Assembly (NCBI RefSeq): GCF_052324685.1
Contig: NW_027506893.1
Location: 1,062,501 to 1,126,500 of the forward strand
From: Brachyhypopomus gauderio
Lineage: Eukaryota; Chordata; Actinopteri; Gymnotiformes; Hypopomidae
Direction of reading: 5' to 3'
DNA: 64,000 bases
This document shows, one piece after another, positions 1 to 20,254 of this stretch. Numbering within the stretch: position 1 is the stretch's first letter; the number at the start of each line of letters is the position of its first letter. Position numbers and translations under genes: made by a program. The notes below the pieces were generated by a model. The model did not search any database and was not told the origin of the DNA. It saw nothing but the letters and a program-made list of their open reading frames with translations.

Positions 1-1162
1 GCTCCAGGAACTGCCTTTATTTGAGCATGATGCATTGCATAATGGTAGCTGTGATTCTAAAAATACGAGAAAAAACTTGTGTTCTGCCTTGGGTAAGGAG
101 AACACTCGATCTCTGACTCCATGTGGGTTGCGAATGCGTTAGATGTGGCCCAGACCGTAGGCGGGGCCAAACTTAGATACTGGGGGGAGGAGACTAATGG
201 CTGCATCTGTTTGGTGATCAAGGCCGCGGGGACAGGGGCAGTGGCTCATGGACAGGCCGCCCGGCCCTCCAGGAACACAGGGAGACACACAGGGGGCGTC
301 GGCTTCTAGACTGGGCCTGTGGTTGCTTCGCTGGCCTCTATCACTGGAACACCACCAGAGTTAACACTGTTACTGTACACAGCAGTGTTTGCGTAATACT
401 CCAAATATAGACACTCACACTCACTGCTCAGGTTTAAAAAAAAAAAAAAACCCAAACAGAAATATGGAATGATTCGCTCTCAAATGGTTATAGTAGGTGG
501 CAGTAACTTGCTGAAAAGTGACCTAACATAATGACGTTAAATAACACAATTTAGCAAAAGTGGTTAACAGGTGGCCAGAAACTAATGTGGATATATCTGC
601 GTTATCCAGATGAGTCCAGGTGGGCATTTACTGGGTATTAATGGACACTCGACAGTCAGACAGTCATGTCTTCGGGCTTCACTGAAAAGCTCCGCTTAAT
701 TGAAAAAAAAATCTAATGTTTTTCTTGGTGATTGAATCTGTTTGTAGGTGTGTGTGTGAGTAATGTGTAAGTGTGTGGGTGTTTTGATCTAAATACAGAA
801 TTGTAATTTTAAAGTAGTTTATAATGGCAACTGTGTTTACATGCGTTCTACTGATGCGTTTATTCTGAGCAGCTTATAGAAGTGGTTTATTGTCTACGCA
901 GAGTCATTTGTACCTAACGCTGGTAAAGGCTGAGGCAGGTAAACACCTGTACATAGACACACCTGAACATGTGCACACAACCCTGTACAGTTTACTCACC
1001 TTGTCCGTTCAGATTTGTCACTACCTGTGACTGACTGTGAACCACGTGTTTTCTGCAGGTTTGGAAACAGCGGAGCAGTTGCACGCTAGTTTTACACCTG
1101 CTCCTGCGTGATGGGGAGTAATTGAACTGCACACGATGTGTCTGTGTGTGTATGTGTTCCAG
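1..1162 (+). other. grin2a intron upstream of the first visible exon
   Basis: No supported exon. The next exon begins inside a codon, so at least one coding exon lies upstream of the window. The stretch holds an A-run near 437-450 and otherwise ordinary single-copy sequence. The short open frame at 121-309 has no GluN2 similarity and no fitting splice sites. Confidence 0.7.
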
Positions 1163-7904
<6,742 letters not shown>

Positions 7905-8640
7905 AAGGCTGAGAAAAAGGTTGAGAGACAGAGACCAAGACTGGGAAATATTTACAAAAGCGTTGCTATTTCCACATGGATATGAGATAACATTAAGACA
8001 GCTTGTTGGATTGTGAAGCTTTACAACCAGGAGGAAAAAAAAAACGTACATTTGGAATATATTTTGTTTTATCACCCTTAGGCGAATCTGTTGAGGTTCA
8101 ACACTGAATCAGGTCCTCCCCTCTGTTCGAGCTGCAGCTCCGTCTTCCACATGAACGCGCAGACAGGACGCTGGTGCGCCTTAGAGAGGAAGTGCAACAA
8201 AAGCTGCTGGGAATTATGGGGCAGCTCCAAAGAGTTTCCCTCTCCACAATGACAAATGATCAACCATTAAAAAAAAAACGCATACAGTTTCGCACATGTG
8301 AACACGTGTGCACGATGATTGAAGTAATGCGTTTGCGCACCATGATAGACGAAGACAACTGAAAAAGCAAAAGTCCCAATTACAATGCAGGTCTATTAAC
8401 ACACATACACACACACAATCACAATACAAAGGTATAATATGCACAAAAACACAAAAAACCTAAAAACCTTTAAGTTATAAGTCAGTATTTAAAAATTTAA
8501 TACGTTGTATGATAACAAATATCCTGAGGGTGGAACCACACCCAGTACACTGTAAAAAGGATTAGCAGAAACCTTGTCATGCTAAGCAAGGTACCTAACT
8601 GAGACACTTTCAAATTACAAATATTTTGGATAAAATAAAA
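7905..8640 (+). other. grin2a: grin2a 3' UTR, proximal part
   Basis: Sequence after the stop codon. Candidate polyadenylation hexamers are ATTAAA at 8266-8271 and AATAAA at 8634-8639; another AATAAA lies at 12146-12151. Mammalian GRIN2A transcripts have 3' UTRs of several kb, so the true end may be well downstream. The end given is only the first AATAAA. Confidence 0.45.
8634..8639 (+). terminator. Candidate polyadenylation signal of grin2a
   Basis: First canonical AATAAA after the grin2a stop codon, in AT-rich DNA. No transcript evidence is available, and the downstream GT-rich element is not obvious. Confidence 0.25.
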
Positions 8641-10265
8641 TGAAGAACACTTGGTTGTTATTGGCCTTAGACCATATCAGCTTAAAATTGTATGTTTCCA
8701 GAAATGCCCCTAATGGTTAAAGACTCCAATGTGCTCTCCACTTATTTTGCTCTAGTGGCAGACCAAACACATGAGCTGAAAGACAAGGATCTTCCGTTAG
8801 CCACTACAGTGTTCGGCACCTGACACACGCTTCTAAATTTTATTACACTGAGGTTATTTCTATAGTTGTCTTGAAAATAATATGTGAGACAAAGTCATTT
8901 TTACACAGTTTTATGCACTGCCAAGTATTTGACTAAGTGGTGTGCAAAGCATATGATTGTTATGGTGTAATATATAAATAAGAAGTTAGACAGAAATAGG
9001 AGTTCTCTCAGATCGACCTCTTGTTCCATATGTGAAAAACTGTGAATTCAGCTGTCTTCTAGGTCGTCCCATTGTGGAAATTATGCTAGGGCACTGGAAC
9101 GTTTGTCCATTAATGAGAACTCACAAGGCTCCCCAGTATATGGGGAGTCAATATCAACCCTGAGGAAATTATATATATGAAATATAAATCAAGATTGAGG
9201 CTTTTCTGAATGTTCATTTTTGAGATACTGAATTGTGCAATATTCTCCGTAGGCAGCCGAACACTTGAGATGGTCTACTGTTATGTCACTGAAGTCAAGC
9301 GTGTAGTATGTTTATTTCTGACATCAGTAAAAAGCTTAGATTTCTCCAGTGTCAAAGTAAATCTTCTCCACTTTATAACCAAATCAGGCCACTCTTTTGA
9401 GTCATACGTTAAGTATAGAACTAGGGGTCGACTTGAGACGCACCCTTAGAAAAGGAAACCCAGGGATATATGTTTTACGGTTTCCGAAAAGACTTCGGAA
9501 CGATATTGTACTGTGAGGGCCCACGCCAACAAATGATGTCACATATTGCACTGCAGGACCACAGAGAACTACAAAGAACTTCCTGACTGCCTCTGATGCA
9601 CAAAACACGTCCACCCCTGCAGAATGAAATTATATGCCCATACGTCACTAAAACTTTTGGTTGTTTCTAAATATAATGGTTGTTCCAACAATATGCACAT
9701 TATCAGGTTGCAATATAATATTTATGTATGAAATTTCCTAGTTTTAATATGTTTTATTATTAGTTCACTTAATTTATGAATTGTAATACATGTGGAATTA
9801 ATTTATAATGTGGTTTAATTGCGTATGTATAAAAAGATAACAGCATGTTGATCTTCTCTATGGTCAGACTTTCAGAATTGTTCTTTTTAATTTAGATGTG
9901 AATGGGAGTAAATGTTTACAGTGAATATGGAAATATGGATTCATCTCAAATGTGGTTTTGAATCTCATTTGAATGCAAGCATAAAAGTATCGTATGGAAA
10001 AAAAAAATGTACAATTGGATCATACCTTTCTGTTCTCAGTTAACTAAATCTGAAGTCAAACGAGATTAGCATTCCAGAGTGAATACTGATCAAAAAGCTC
10101 AATAAGACTTATGATAGCATTACTAAAACCTTAGAGGATTAGAGAAATGTTTTTTCTTAATTCATGCTTTCTTCTTAAGTCACGTTGCCTCTTTTGCAAT
10201 CCCAGTTTGAGATCCTGCAAATGGGTAAAACTGTGCAGCACTTAAACTCTCAATCAGGTACTAAT
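8641..10265. other. Non-coding DNA, possibly distal grin2a 3' UTR
   Basis: AT-rich, low-repeat sequence with no supported gene. It could be distal 3' UTR or intergenic. Confidence 0.5.
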
Positions 10266-10440
10266 GAAGCGGTATCACGGTAACCCCAGTAACCCAGTGG
10301 TATGAAGTGGTATCACGGTAACCCCAGTAACCCAGTGGTATGAAGCGGTATCACGGTAACCCCAGTAACCTAGATGTATGAAGCAGTATAACAGTAAACC
10401 CAGTAACCCAACGATATGAAACTGTATCACGGTATCCCCA
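10266..10440 (+). repeat. 38-bp minisatellite, about 4.5 copies
   Basis: Units start at 10266, 10304, 10342 and 10380 (spacing 38 bp) with core GGTATCACGGTAACCCCAGT. Later copies are diverged. Confidence 0.9.
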
Positions 10441-11283
10441 TGGCAGCCCCGATATTGCTTTTTTTCCTACTGCTGAGTTACTAACACAAGGCCTTTGTAC
10501 ACTAAACAATCTGGTGGCTCCTCACTGCGACTTCTACATGTCTTTCTGATTTTGACTCATTACGTTCGTACTGCCACATTAATAATTTTTTACGACGTGG
10601 AATGTATGAATGGAATTTACCATTAGAATAACTCATTCTGAATTTCACTTAATGCATCTAATAATACCGCTTGTAAACCTATCCAGACAGATAAAAACTG
10701 ACCCTGAACCTAAATTCACAACCATTGTGGACACTTAACATCTTTTAGTGGATTAACTGACGGGATTAAAATGGTGGGAAACCCACCGTGTTTTGACATT
10801 GCTCTAAAGGGTCTCTCTCATAAATATACTTTCGGATTAGATTAGTGACATCTTTAACAAATGAACAGATCTCTCTCATGGAGCTGTAGCGTGCCTCCAC
10901 TTTCTGGTGCAGGAGAAACTGCAGTCTTCTAAACTTTGAGCAAAGACTTTTTATGGCCAAACACCAAATATCGGCCTGTAACACTTGATTAAATATAGAA
11001 TATTTTAATCCTTATTCAACTAAAGCTTACAAGAACAAGAGTGTATTTAGAACATACAGTGTGTAACGTGTAAAAGAGTCCAAACATTTCAGTCTGATCA
11101 CAGATGCCACCTGATAAACGTTATACTGTGTATTGTACAGCTGAAGAAACTAATGCACTGCAAGGTGTGTTAGGGAAAAAAGGCATTTTTATAGGAACCT
11201 CTGTAGTATATTAACATAACAAAATATATATTTATCCATGAGTTCTCAGGCTGGAACAATGAAGTACATGAATGAATGGATGT
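10441..11283. other. Intergenic DNA without a recognised gene
   Basis: Single-copy AT-rich sequence. Short open frames on both strands lack similarity or gene context. Confidence 0.5.
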
Positions 11284-11362
<79 letters not shown>

Positions 11363-11398
11363 ATGCGTGCGTGCGTGCGTGCGTGCGTGTGTGTGTGT
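11284..11398 (+). repeat. (GT)n microsatellite with (GTGC) variant block
   Basis: More than 45 GT units followed by five GTGC tetramers and a short GT tail. One of the longest dinucleotide runs in the window. Confidence 0.95.
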
Positions 11399-12833
11399 TT
11401 ATCTATAAAATATTTATATAATGGTATGAAACATGTGTATTATACAGTCCCTAAAGAAACTAGTATCCACCTGATTAGGTGATGCACAGACCATAATGCA
11501 AAGGATAATTTAACGACTTATTGGAACCACATATAAAGTTGAAGTTCTCCTTAACGTTGCTTTAATCTGCTAGGATTTGTCCATATTGTCATGGGATGAT
11601 TTCATGTTCTCGACAGGATATTCATTTTGGCACAAAAGGGAGAACTCTTGAGGTTCTCCATGGTTACGAATGGATGGGTGAGACGTAAGAGGGACATCTA
11701 ACAAACGAGCACACGTGTACCGAATTACATTGTTGCTCCACAGCTTGGGTCTGTTTGTGACATCACCTGTTAGACGAACACAGACTGTCCTCACGTATTA
11801 ACGATCTAGCAACATGTAGTCTTTGTCATTTTATTTTACTGATATCTGGAAATGTACTCTGCTGCTCCTCCTGTTGCTCTCTGATACTTTTGTTTGTTTC
11901 AGAAAGGCATGTTCAGTAGACACAAACGGGTGTTTTCGAGTTTTCCTCTTTCTTTCCCCCTTTTGACTGACTGTTAATGTGACCCTCCTCATGTCCTGGG
12001 CTTGTTTGGCGGGAATTAGGTGCACCACTATTTTGTAAATTCACCATGTTAATATTCAAGAATATAGTAAAGGTCTAATCACCATCGTTCAGTTCATTCA
12101 GAATCTCAGGATACACAGCCCTCGCGATACCCACCTGCATTTGCAAATAAATATTTATTAGAGTAGAATTGGCAAACGGTCCATTTCAAGCACAGTTTGA
12201 CATTATTGTTACCAATTCCTCCAACAGAACCCAGTTATCCCCCACTCGTATTTTCCTGATGTCATCTGTAGCTAAAGACTAGAACTGAAGTTTTTGTCCG
12301 TGTGCGGTGACACACCATCTGTGTTGTATTTTATTGTCAGTATTGTGCATTGTACAGATAAATCCTTTAATTCTTATGTAACATTGTAAATAAGTAAAGT
12401 GTCGTTTTTCTTTTATGGCTTCTAGCTCTCCTCTGTCCTATTCATATTCTAATTTTTGCTCTTTCACCCTCTTCCATTCTTTCGTCTTTTGACTCATATT
12501 TAGAATTATGGAGGCTATATATATTCTGCGTTTCAGTATATATCAAGGGCCAAACGCCTTCAAGCAGACTTTGAGTCACTGGAGACCGTCTCAGTCAATG
12601 TTTACAGTATGTGTGTGTTTATTCACATTTCAACTGATCCCCAGAGAGATCCTAAGATATACACAAAACGGAGATATTAAAGGGAGAGACTGAGACTTGG
12701 GAATATCGCATTTCTCACACACATTCATGCACTTTCAGTCTAATCAACTTGGAATACTTTAACTCAGTTTAACATGATCCACATTTGCAACATTAATGAG
12801 CAAAGGAAGACACAACACAAGCAACATTCACAA
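11399..12833. other. Intergenic DNA without a recognised gene
   Basis: No supported exon. It contains AATAAA at 12146-12151, a possible distal grin2a poly(A) signal. Confidence 0.45.
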
Positions 12834-12896
12834 GCACACACACACAGACACACACAGACACACACACACACATACACACACACACACACACACACA
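12834..12896. repeat. (CA)n microsatellite, interrupted
   Basis: CA repeat with GACA and TACA interruptions. Confidence 0.93.
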
Positions 12897-13117
12897 ATTT
12901 GGAGAACATTCTTAATAATGCACAAAGCAAAAACACCTTCCAGTAAATTAAATAAGAATACCATAAATACTTAATACAACAATAAAAATGCTTAAGTTTT
13001 ACATGCATAATTAAGATTGAGAAAATAAAAAAGGCTCAAATGAAAAACAATGATGTGGTGTGTAAGCGTCTAGAAATCCTAAATGATGTCCGGTGGACAC
13101 CTGCAAGGTTTCTTCAG

Positions 13118-14490
13118 GCAGCAGACCAACACACATACAGAACAACCATCTCACCATCAACTACACACACACATACAGAACAACCATCTCACCATCAACT
13201 ACACACACACATACAGAACAACCATATCACCATCAATTACACACACACATACAGAACAACCATCTCACTATCAACTACACACACATACAGAACAACTATC
13301 TCTCCATCAACTACACACACATACAGAACAACTCTCACCATCAACTACACACACATACAGAACAACTATCTCTCCATCAACTACACACACATACAGAACA
13401 ACCATCTCACCATCAACTACACACACACACACATATAGAACAACCATCTCACCATCAACTACACACACACACATATAGAACAACCATCTCACCATCAACT
13501 ACACACACACATATAGAACAACCATCTCACCATCAACTACACACACACATACAGAACAACCATCTCACCATCAACGACACACACACACATATAGAACAAC
13601 CATCTCACCATCAACTACACAAACACATACAGAACAACTATCTCGTCATCAACTACACACACACAGAACAACCATCTTACCATCAACTACACACACACAC
13701 ACAGAACAACCATCTCACCATCAACTACACAAACACATACAGAACAACTATCTCACCATCAACTACACACACATACAGAACAACTATCTCTCCATCAACT
13801 ACACACACATACAGAACAACCATCTCACCATCAACTACACACACACACATATAGAACAACCATCTCACCATCAACTACACACACACATATAGAACAACCA
13901 TCTCACCATCAACTACACACACACATACAGAACAACCATCTCACCATCAACGACACACACACACATATAGAACAACCATCTCACCATCAACTACACAAAC
14001 ACATACAGAACAACTATCTCGTCATCAACTACACACACACAGAACAACCATCTTACCATCAACTACACACACACACACAGAACAACCATCTCACCATCAA
14101 CTACACACACATACAGAACAACTCTCACCATCAACTACACACATACAGAACAACCATCTCATCATCAACTACACCCACACACATACAGAACATCTATCTC
14201 ATCAACTACACACACACATACAAAACAACCATATCACCATCAATTACACACACACATACAGAACAACCATCTCACTATCAACTACACACACATACAGAAC
14301 AACTATCTCTCCATCAACTACACACACATACAGAACAACTCTCACCATCAACTACACACACATACAGAACAACTATCTCTCCATCAACTACACACACATA
14401 CAGAACAACCATCTCACCATCAACTACACACACATACAGAACAACTATCTCTCCATCAACTACACACATACATACACACAGAACAAACAT
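13118..14490 (+). repeat. 34-40-bp minisatellite with higher-order duplications, 1.37 kb
   Basis: About 37 units of roughly 36 bp with core CAGAACAACCATCTCACCAT followed by CAACTACACACACA. Variant units mark internal duplications: CAACGACAC at 13572 and 13948, and CTCGTCATC at 13642 and 14018 (both 376 bp apart); ATATCACC units at 13224 and 14231 (1,007 bp apart). Open frames through it are repeat translations. Confidence 0.93.
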
Positions 14491-14798
14491 TTCGCGTGTG
14501 TGTGTGTTTGTAAAAGAGAAGAGAAAAGGACCAATTTTAGATAAACCATTTATTGGCTTAACACTGAGACTGAGGCTTAATGCTGTGAGCACTCATTTAG
14601 TTGTCCTGTGTATGTGCAAGTGTGTCTGTGTCTGTGAAAGACAAATTTTGATGGATCTTTGGGCTTTGAGTGTTTGTGTGTGTAAGTGTGTCTTAGCATA
14701 CACTGGTTGGCATACACTGGTGTGTGTGTTAGAAAGTGTACATTTGTGAATATATACATACACTGGTGTGTGTCAGAAAGTGTGAAAGTGTACATTTG

Positions 14799-14804
<6 letters not shown>

Positions 14805-14854
<50 letters not shown>
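14805..14854. repeat. (TA)n microsatellite
   Basis: About 25 TA units, flanked on the left by two diverged copies of a segment containing AAAGTGTACATTTGTGAATA (14735-14803). Confidence 0.95.
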
Positions 14855-14858
<4 letters not shown>

Positions 14859-14875
14859 CTTTATTGTGTGCTTTT

Positions 14876-15215
14876 GTTTGTGTGTGTAACTTACATTACT
14901 GTATATCTGAGTTTGAGTGTGTTTGTGTGTATGTATGTGTGTGTTTATATGTGTGTGTGGTAGTGTGTGTATGTGTGGTAATGTGTGCATGTGTGTGTGT
15001 ATATGTGTGTGGTAGTGTGTGTATGTGTGTGGTGTGTGTGTGTATGTGTGTTTGTGGTAGTGTGTGTACGTGTGTGTGGTAGTGTGTGTACGTGTGTGTG
15101 GTAGTGTGTGGTAGTGTGTGTGTGTATGTGTGTGTGGTAGTGTTTGTGTGTGTGTGTTAGTGTGTGGTAGTGTTTGTGTGTGTGTGTGGTAGTGTGTGTG
15201 TGTGTGTGTGTGTGT
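14876..15215 (+). repeat. GT-rich region with GTGGTAGTGT subrepeats
   Basis: Imperfect GT array containing many GGTAGTGTGTGTRYGTGTGT units. It is strongly purine/pyrimidine-alternating. Confidence 0.9.
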
Positions 15216-15330
15216 AAACGTACATTAGTGCGTATATCTGAGCTTTTGCCAGAAGAGCGCGCTCTGCCTACACACTGAGAGAACCCATGAAAATTCATAA
15301 GGGCTCGACGCCTACTCACCAATACTAAAA

Positions 15331-15333
<3 letters not shown>

Positions 15334-15401
<68 letters not shown>
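15334..15401 (+). repeat. (GA)n microsatellite
   Basis: Near-perfect GA repeat with one AAAGAG interruption. Confidence 0.95.
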
Positions 15402-15406
<5 letters not shown>

Positions 15407-15571
15407 TGGGGGAGAGAAGGAAAGAGTGAGAAAAAGAGAGATAGGATGACGTCCTCTGAAATGCATGCTGTGTGATCAGGGGAATATTGAACACGTGGCA
15501 GACGGAGAGAGAGTCTCATTTTTCAGATTCAACTACTGCAGTCACTTCTCTTCACTGAAGCCATCTTTCTG

Positions 15572-15574
<3 letters not shown>

Positions 15575-15609
<35 letters not shown>
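15575..15609 (+). repeat. (GT)n microsatellite
   Basis: About 17 GT units, followed by AGAGAGAG. Confidence 0.93.
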
Positions 15610-15612
<3 letters not shown>

Positions 15613-18600
15613 AGAGAATGTAAATATGGCACTTCCAGCCAGTAACCAAAATTTTATTTCATTTGCAGCATATTAAAGAACAGAATATGAACAAGTATTT
15701 TTAACATGCGTGACATAAACAACAACTACACAGTGAGTGTGTCCACTTACACATCAATTGATAGCTGTAAACAGTCACTGAATGATGTTTAACAGTCGGA
15801 TGCACAAATGCGTGTGTGTATGTGTTTAAATATGTATGTGCATCTGTGTGTGTGTGTGTGTGTGCGCGCGTGTGCGCCTGTCTGTGTACCTTAAGTATGT
15901 ATCCAGTGTATATCTGTCAAAGTGAATTTGCTCATTCATGAAGTCACTTGGGAATGAAACAGCACAAATAAAGCAATCAAAGTTCCCAGTCTAATTATGC
16001 ATCCAACCACACACCAAATGGGAGCTGTTTATGCAAATGCTTATGCAAATGAAGGTTATTTTAGGTGAGTTCCTAGTGAGAGATGGAAGTCAAAATGTTT
16101 GGATTAAATTTAGCACTGGTGCCTTTGTGCCATCAGAGAAGATACAACACTGGACAGGGCTCTGTAAAAATCTCTATTAATACCCAGAATAAAAGTCTCA
16201 TAAGATGAAATACTCCCATCCAAAAAAAAAGGAAATACACACTCTGCAGAATTCTCAATTTACCTTTGGCTAGCATTGTAGCATTGTGACTCAGGGTGTG
16301 TGTGAACATGTTTGCGTGTATACACTCAGGAAGAAAGGATAAAAAGAAAGGATAAAACATGTTTTTTTAAGGATCTCATTGGCTACACGTAGCGTGTCCT
16401 TGCTCTTTAAAATCAGCCAGAGAATGGGTGACTCACTGGAGTGTACCTCTTGGGTACTTGTCTACATAAACAAGGCAAACCAAAATCATGGACATCTTTT
16501 GGGTTTTTATCTTTATTAATTGCGCATTTTTGGTATATTTTGGCCCACTGTATCATACGTTATTTCAGTCACTTATATTTGTAAATAGACAACACATAAC
16601 AGCTGAAATTTCTGCAATGATTATGAATGAACTTCTTGTTACATTTTGCCTACATGTTTGACAGCAAGATTCAAACGTGTTTTCACATTCACATGTAAAA
16701 ACCCAAACGGTGCTGTTAACATTTTCTTCAGGAATATGTCTGAATAATGAATTAAATTAGATCTGGGGTGACTTTATATCATATGACAATGATATTTTCT
16801 AGCCCTGGGTGAAGTTGTGGTCTTGGTCCACTATTAATCTTTGAGACAGAGATTTAAACCAACACAGAAACCTCACAGGTCCTTGGAGATCGGCAGTGTC
16901 AAGGTTTGCTTTAACTAGGCTCTGCAGTTGCGAAGGGTTTTTGGCAACATGCAAAAAATAAACATGATAGTATTAATGTTTTGTTAGTATCGGTAACAAC
17001 TGCTAACTCATTTTAGCCATTTGGTTATAGCTCAAGATTTATAGGAACATTTGATTAACCTGGATTTATATCAACAGTAAAAGCTGTAAAATACAACCAT
17101 TGTTATCTGAAATCTAATAACATCACATTCATCTCTTCAGAGGTGGCAGCTTTATTCCCACTGCATTGTAATTATCCACTCAGTGGTGAAGAGAAACCAA
17201 CTCCTGACACGTCCACCATTTGACATGTTTGTGTCACCATTTACTGAGATGAAGGAGGTGCGTTTCAAAATGATCAATTCAGGCTCGGGTTCTGCGCTTG
17301 TCTACACATGTCAGAATTTCATATATTCAAATAAATAGTCCGCTGCATTTGATCATTTTTATCTATGATTGCCTCAGAACAGCTGGTTAAAAAGACTTCA
17401 GATCTCATTGTCCGAGGCCACTGAAGTGTGAGGCTCTCTTTAATTTGTGATATTCTAATGGGCTTTTCTGGTTCTGGTTCAGATGTGAGCTCAATACATC
17501 TGGAGGACACGTTTGACCTTGCGGACCAACAGATTAGTCTGCGTTCTTTAATAAATGCTAATACTCTTATTTTATGCGCTCGTTAAAGACTTCTCACATT
17601 CTAGTGTCAGGATATAAAGCCACTTGTTATTCTCCAGATAAGTTCATATACATCTAAAGTCCACTGTTTCTATTATTAAGCCTCAGTTATAATCAGATAT
17701 ATCATATATACTTTATCGTCAGTTGTAGCAGTTGTCACTGGTCTAAAACTGGTCAGCTTTAAATTAATGTCCAAATCAGTCTGCACACGAGGCTAAAATG
17801 AGCCTTATATCACCCCGTAACAGTAACCTCCAAACAATGGCTGAATCACCATGCGACATGGTACCACAAAATACTAATCCATTCAGATTTGCATAAAGGA
17901 TCCACCTTATGTATGACATTCAACAGAGTATCCAAAATGCAACCAAGTCGTTTGCTCTCACATGCTCGAGAGACAGCAGCACAGTGATTTGTGGCATGTA
18001 CCGTATTGTATGTGGTTTGGGATGTGGCTAATCTGTGTTAGTCCTGGTGCTCCATGCTGCAAACGTAATACCTTCCCAGGGTGCACCAGAGGTCCCTCGT
18101 CAGCTGTGCAGCCAGCAAAGCCGAAACATTGAAGGCTGAAGAGAAAGGAGCTTAAGATGTGGGAGGAGCTTAGGTGCCAGGGGTGGGAGGAGCCAAAGTA
18201 TTAGCAATCCATTTTGTGCCAGTGTTCAGGAGAATTCCAACACTCCAAGGTTCAAGAAGGTACCGGTGTCCCGAAAGATAAAATATTCCAAAAGTCCTAG
18301 ATCGCTGGAGGATATTGCATGCTAGACAGTACAGGGATCCCCCTGTAGTTTGTTCTGACCATGCCCTTAGCTGCCCTAGGGAGCAAACTGGTTCCATCTC
18401 TCTTGTGCCTTCTTCAACATCACTTTCTCAGTGTCTTTCTACATAGTGTCTGCAAGGAAGCTCCCTGCTCCTTGTGTGATGCTCCACCAGCTTCCATCTC
18501 ATGCTTCCTGGATCTCCCGCCTCCTCTCCGGTTCCTCCGACCTGTGCGGGTCCAGCCTTTCTGGGCTCCAGTAGCCCTATCGCTGGGCCTGAGCCAGTGT

Positions 18601-20228
18601 CCATATGCCAGTGCTGGGATATTTGTGGTGAGTCATCTCCTCACTGGCTGCTGTGCCTCATCCCTGCCCTGGCTCCCAGCACCATCCCGGCCATTTATTT
18701 TGTCTCCAGCCCTGGACAGGATTATCTTCCCCGTCCCTCTCCCTGGCCTGCAGCTGTTTGTGTGCCTGGAGAGCCCCTGGGAGACTCCACATCGCTTGTT
18801 TCTGTTTCTGATTAGTCATTGGGTGTTCTGTCGCTGTCTTGGCAGTTCCTGCTCATTATCACTTACCCCTGTGTCTCGTTACAGAGTGTTGTGGAATCCA
18901 GGAGACACGCGCGTTTTTACGGAGGGTGCGCCACAGCCCTCGAGACGCAGCGCGCAAGGTCGAGTGTGTGGATTAAATGGAACAAACTCCACTCAAGACT
19001 CTTTGTTTTAAAAAAAATCAATTTAATATGTGCTCGTCGTTTTTGAGGAAGCGTCAGAAATGAAAAAGATAAGAACGTTTGATGTTCGTGAACATGTGAA
19101 ACAAAGACAGAGAGGCAAGCGCAGCACAAGGAACAAACGAAATGTAACCAAATATCGTAAAGCAACAACGCGCTGCGCTGTGTATTCTTCTACACCACCT
19201 CGCTGCTCTTCAGCCCTCATACCTACACACCTGACAGAAACAGGCCTCTCACTTCACCTCGCCTTGGCCAGTAATCTTGTCCCCCCCCTCTTCCCTGCAG
19301 AGCTCTGGGAACGAGTCACTCAGAAGAATCAGAGTCCGTCTCTCCAGGTAAGATGTTGAGTTTAGCTCAGTTGATTGTAGAAGGTACATGTTTTTTTATG
19401 CATAGTGTGATGTAAGTGATTACGCTACAAGGTCAGAGTGTCGATGGAGACTGGAGGTAGAACCTTGAATGGGTAAAGAGGAGAAACAAACACTCTAACA
19501 CACACACGCAGTTACATGCTGCACCTGAAGCAAAGGGAAAAAATGGATTATGAACAGAAGGGAGTTCTCTTCAAAACGATCCTAACAACACCCTAGACTC
19601 ACACACCCCAGACGCGGTCAGTCTTTGGTGGTGATTACACCCTTGTCACCCATTCCACTGGTGATCACTTCCATGGTCCACCTGCCAGTTTGAAAAAAAA
19701 AAAAAAAAAGATTTCATATTACAAAAAAAAAATCATATTGTAGAGTAAAGTCCACTTTGATTTTGACTGTCAGCATAACAACCCCCTTAACACAGGACCC
19801 TATATCTACCACCCAATGAATAGCAACCTGGTCCCTGTCTGTAAAAGCATTCACACCTCCATTTCTTAAGTGTGCATTTTGTAATAGAGAAGTAACCACA
19901 GAGCCCTTTCCCCCAACACTTTTGTTCACCTGACATAGTGCACTAAGCCACAGTCAATTTCCCAGCAGGTGCTACTTACTGTGAATAACTGACTGTGAAT
20001 GACTGTGAATAACATCCACTGATACCTCCGTCGCCTGCCTCCAGAGAGTATAACAAACGTATCGGTGCCAGGTACTACCAAATCCCATATGTAAAAGAAC
20101 TGCCAATAAAGAGGTATGACTAGCCCTGTCGACAGCCTTCTCCTGTTTCAGGCTGTGAAGACCCAGAGGAAATGAATGCAGTTTGGCCATGGCCATAAAA
20201 ACCTGGAACAGAGCCAGATTGTACTGTA
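15610..20228. other. Intergenic, mostly single-copy DNA
   Basis: No gene recognised. It contains a short GT run near 15846-15864 and two exact ATGCAAAT octamers at 16031-16038 and 16043-16050. A 216-codon open frame at 18361-19011 shows no known domain. Parts could be conserved non-coding DNA, but this cannot be judged without comparison. Confidence 0.45.
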
Positions 20229-20254
20229 CCCCCCCCCCCCCCCCCCCCCCCCCC
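20229..20254. repeat. Poly-C tract
   Basis: 26 consecutive C residues, a G4/i-motif-capable homopolymer. Confidence 0.95.

Noticed and set aside
121..309. 62-codon open frame in the upstream grin2a intron
   Set aside because: No GluN2 similarity and no splice sites that fit the neighbouring exon phase.
13040..13854. Thr/His-rich open frames up to 253 codons
   Set aside because: Translations of the 36-bp minisatellite.
18361..19011. 216-codon open frame outside simple repeats
   Set aside because: Hydrophobic, Cys/Pro/Ser-rich composition without a domain I recognise, no neighbouring exons, and overlapping frames on the same strand. Could be an old repeat. A BLASTX or transcript hit would change this.
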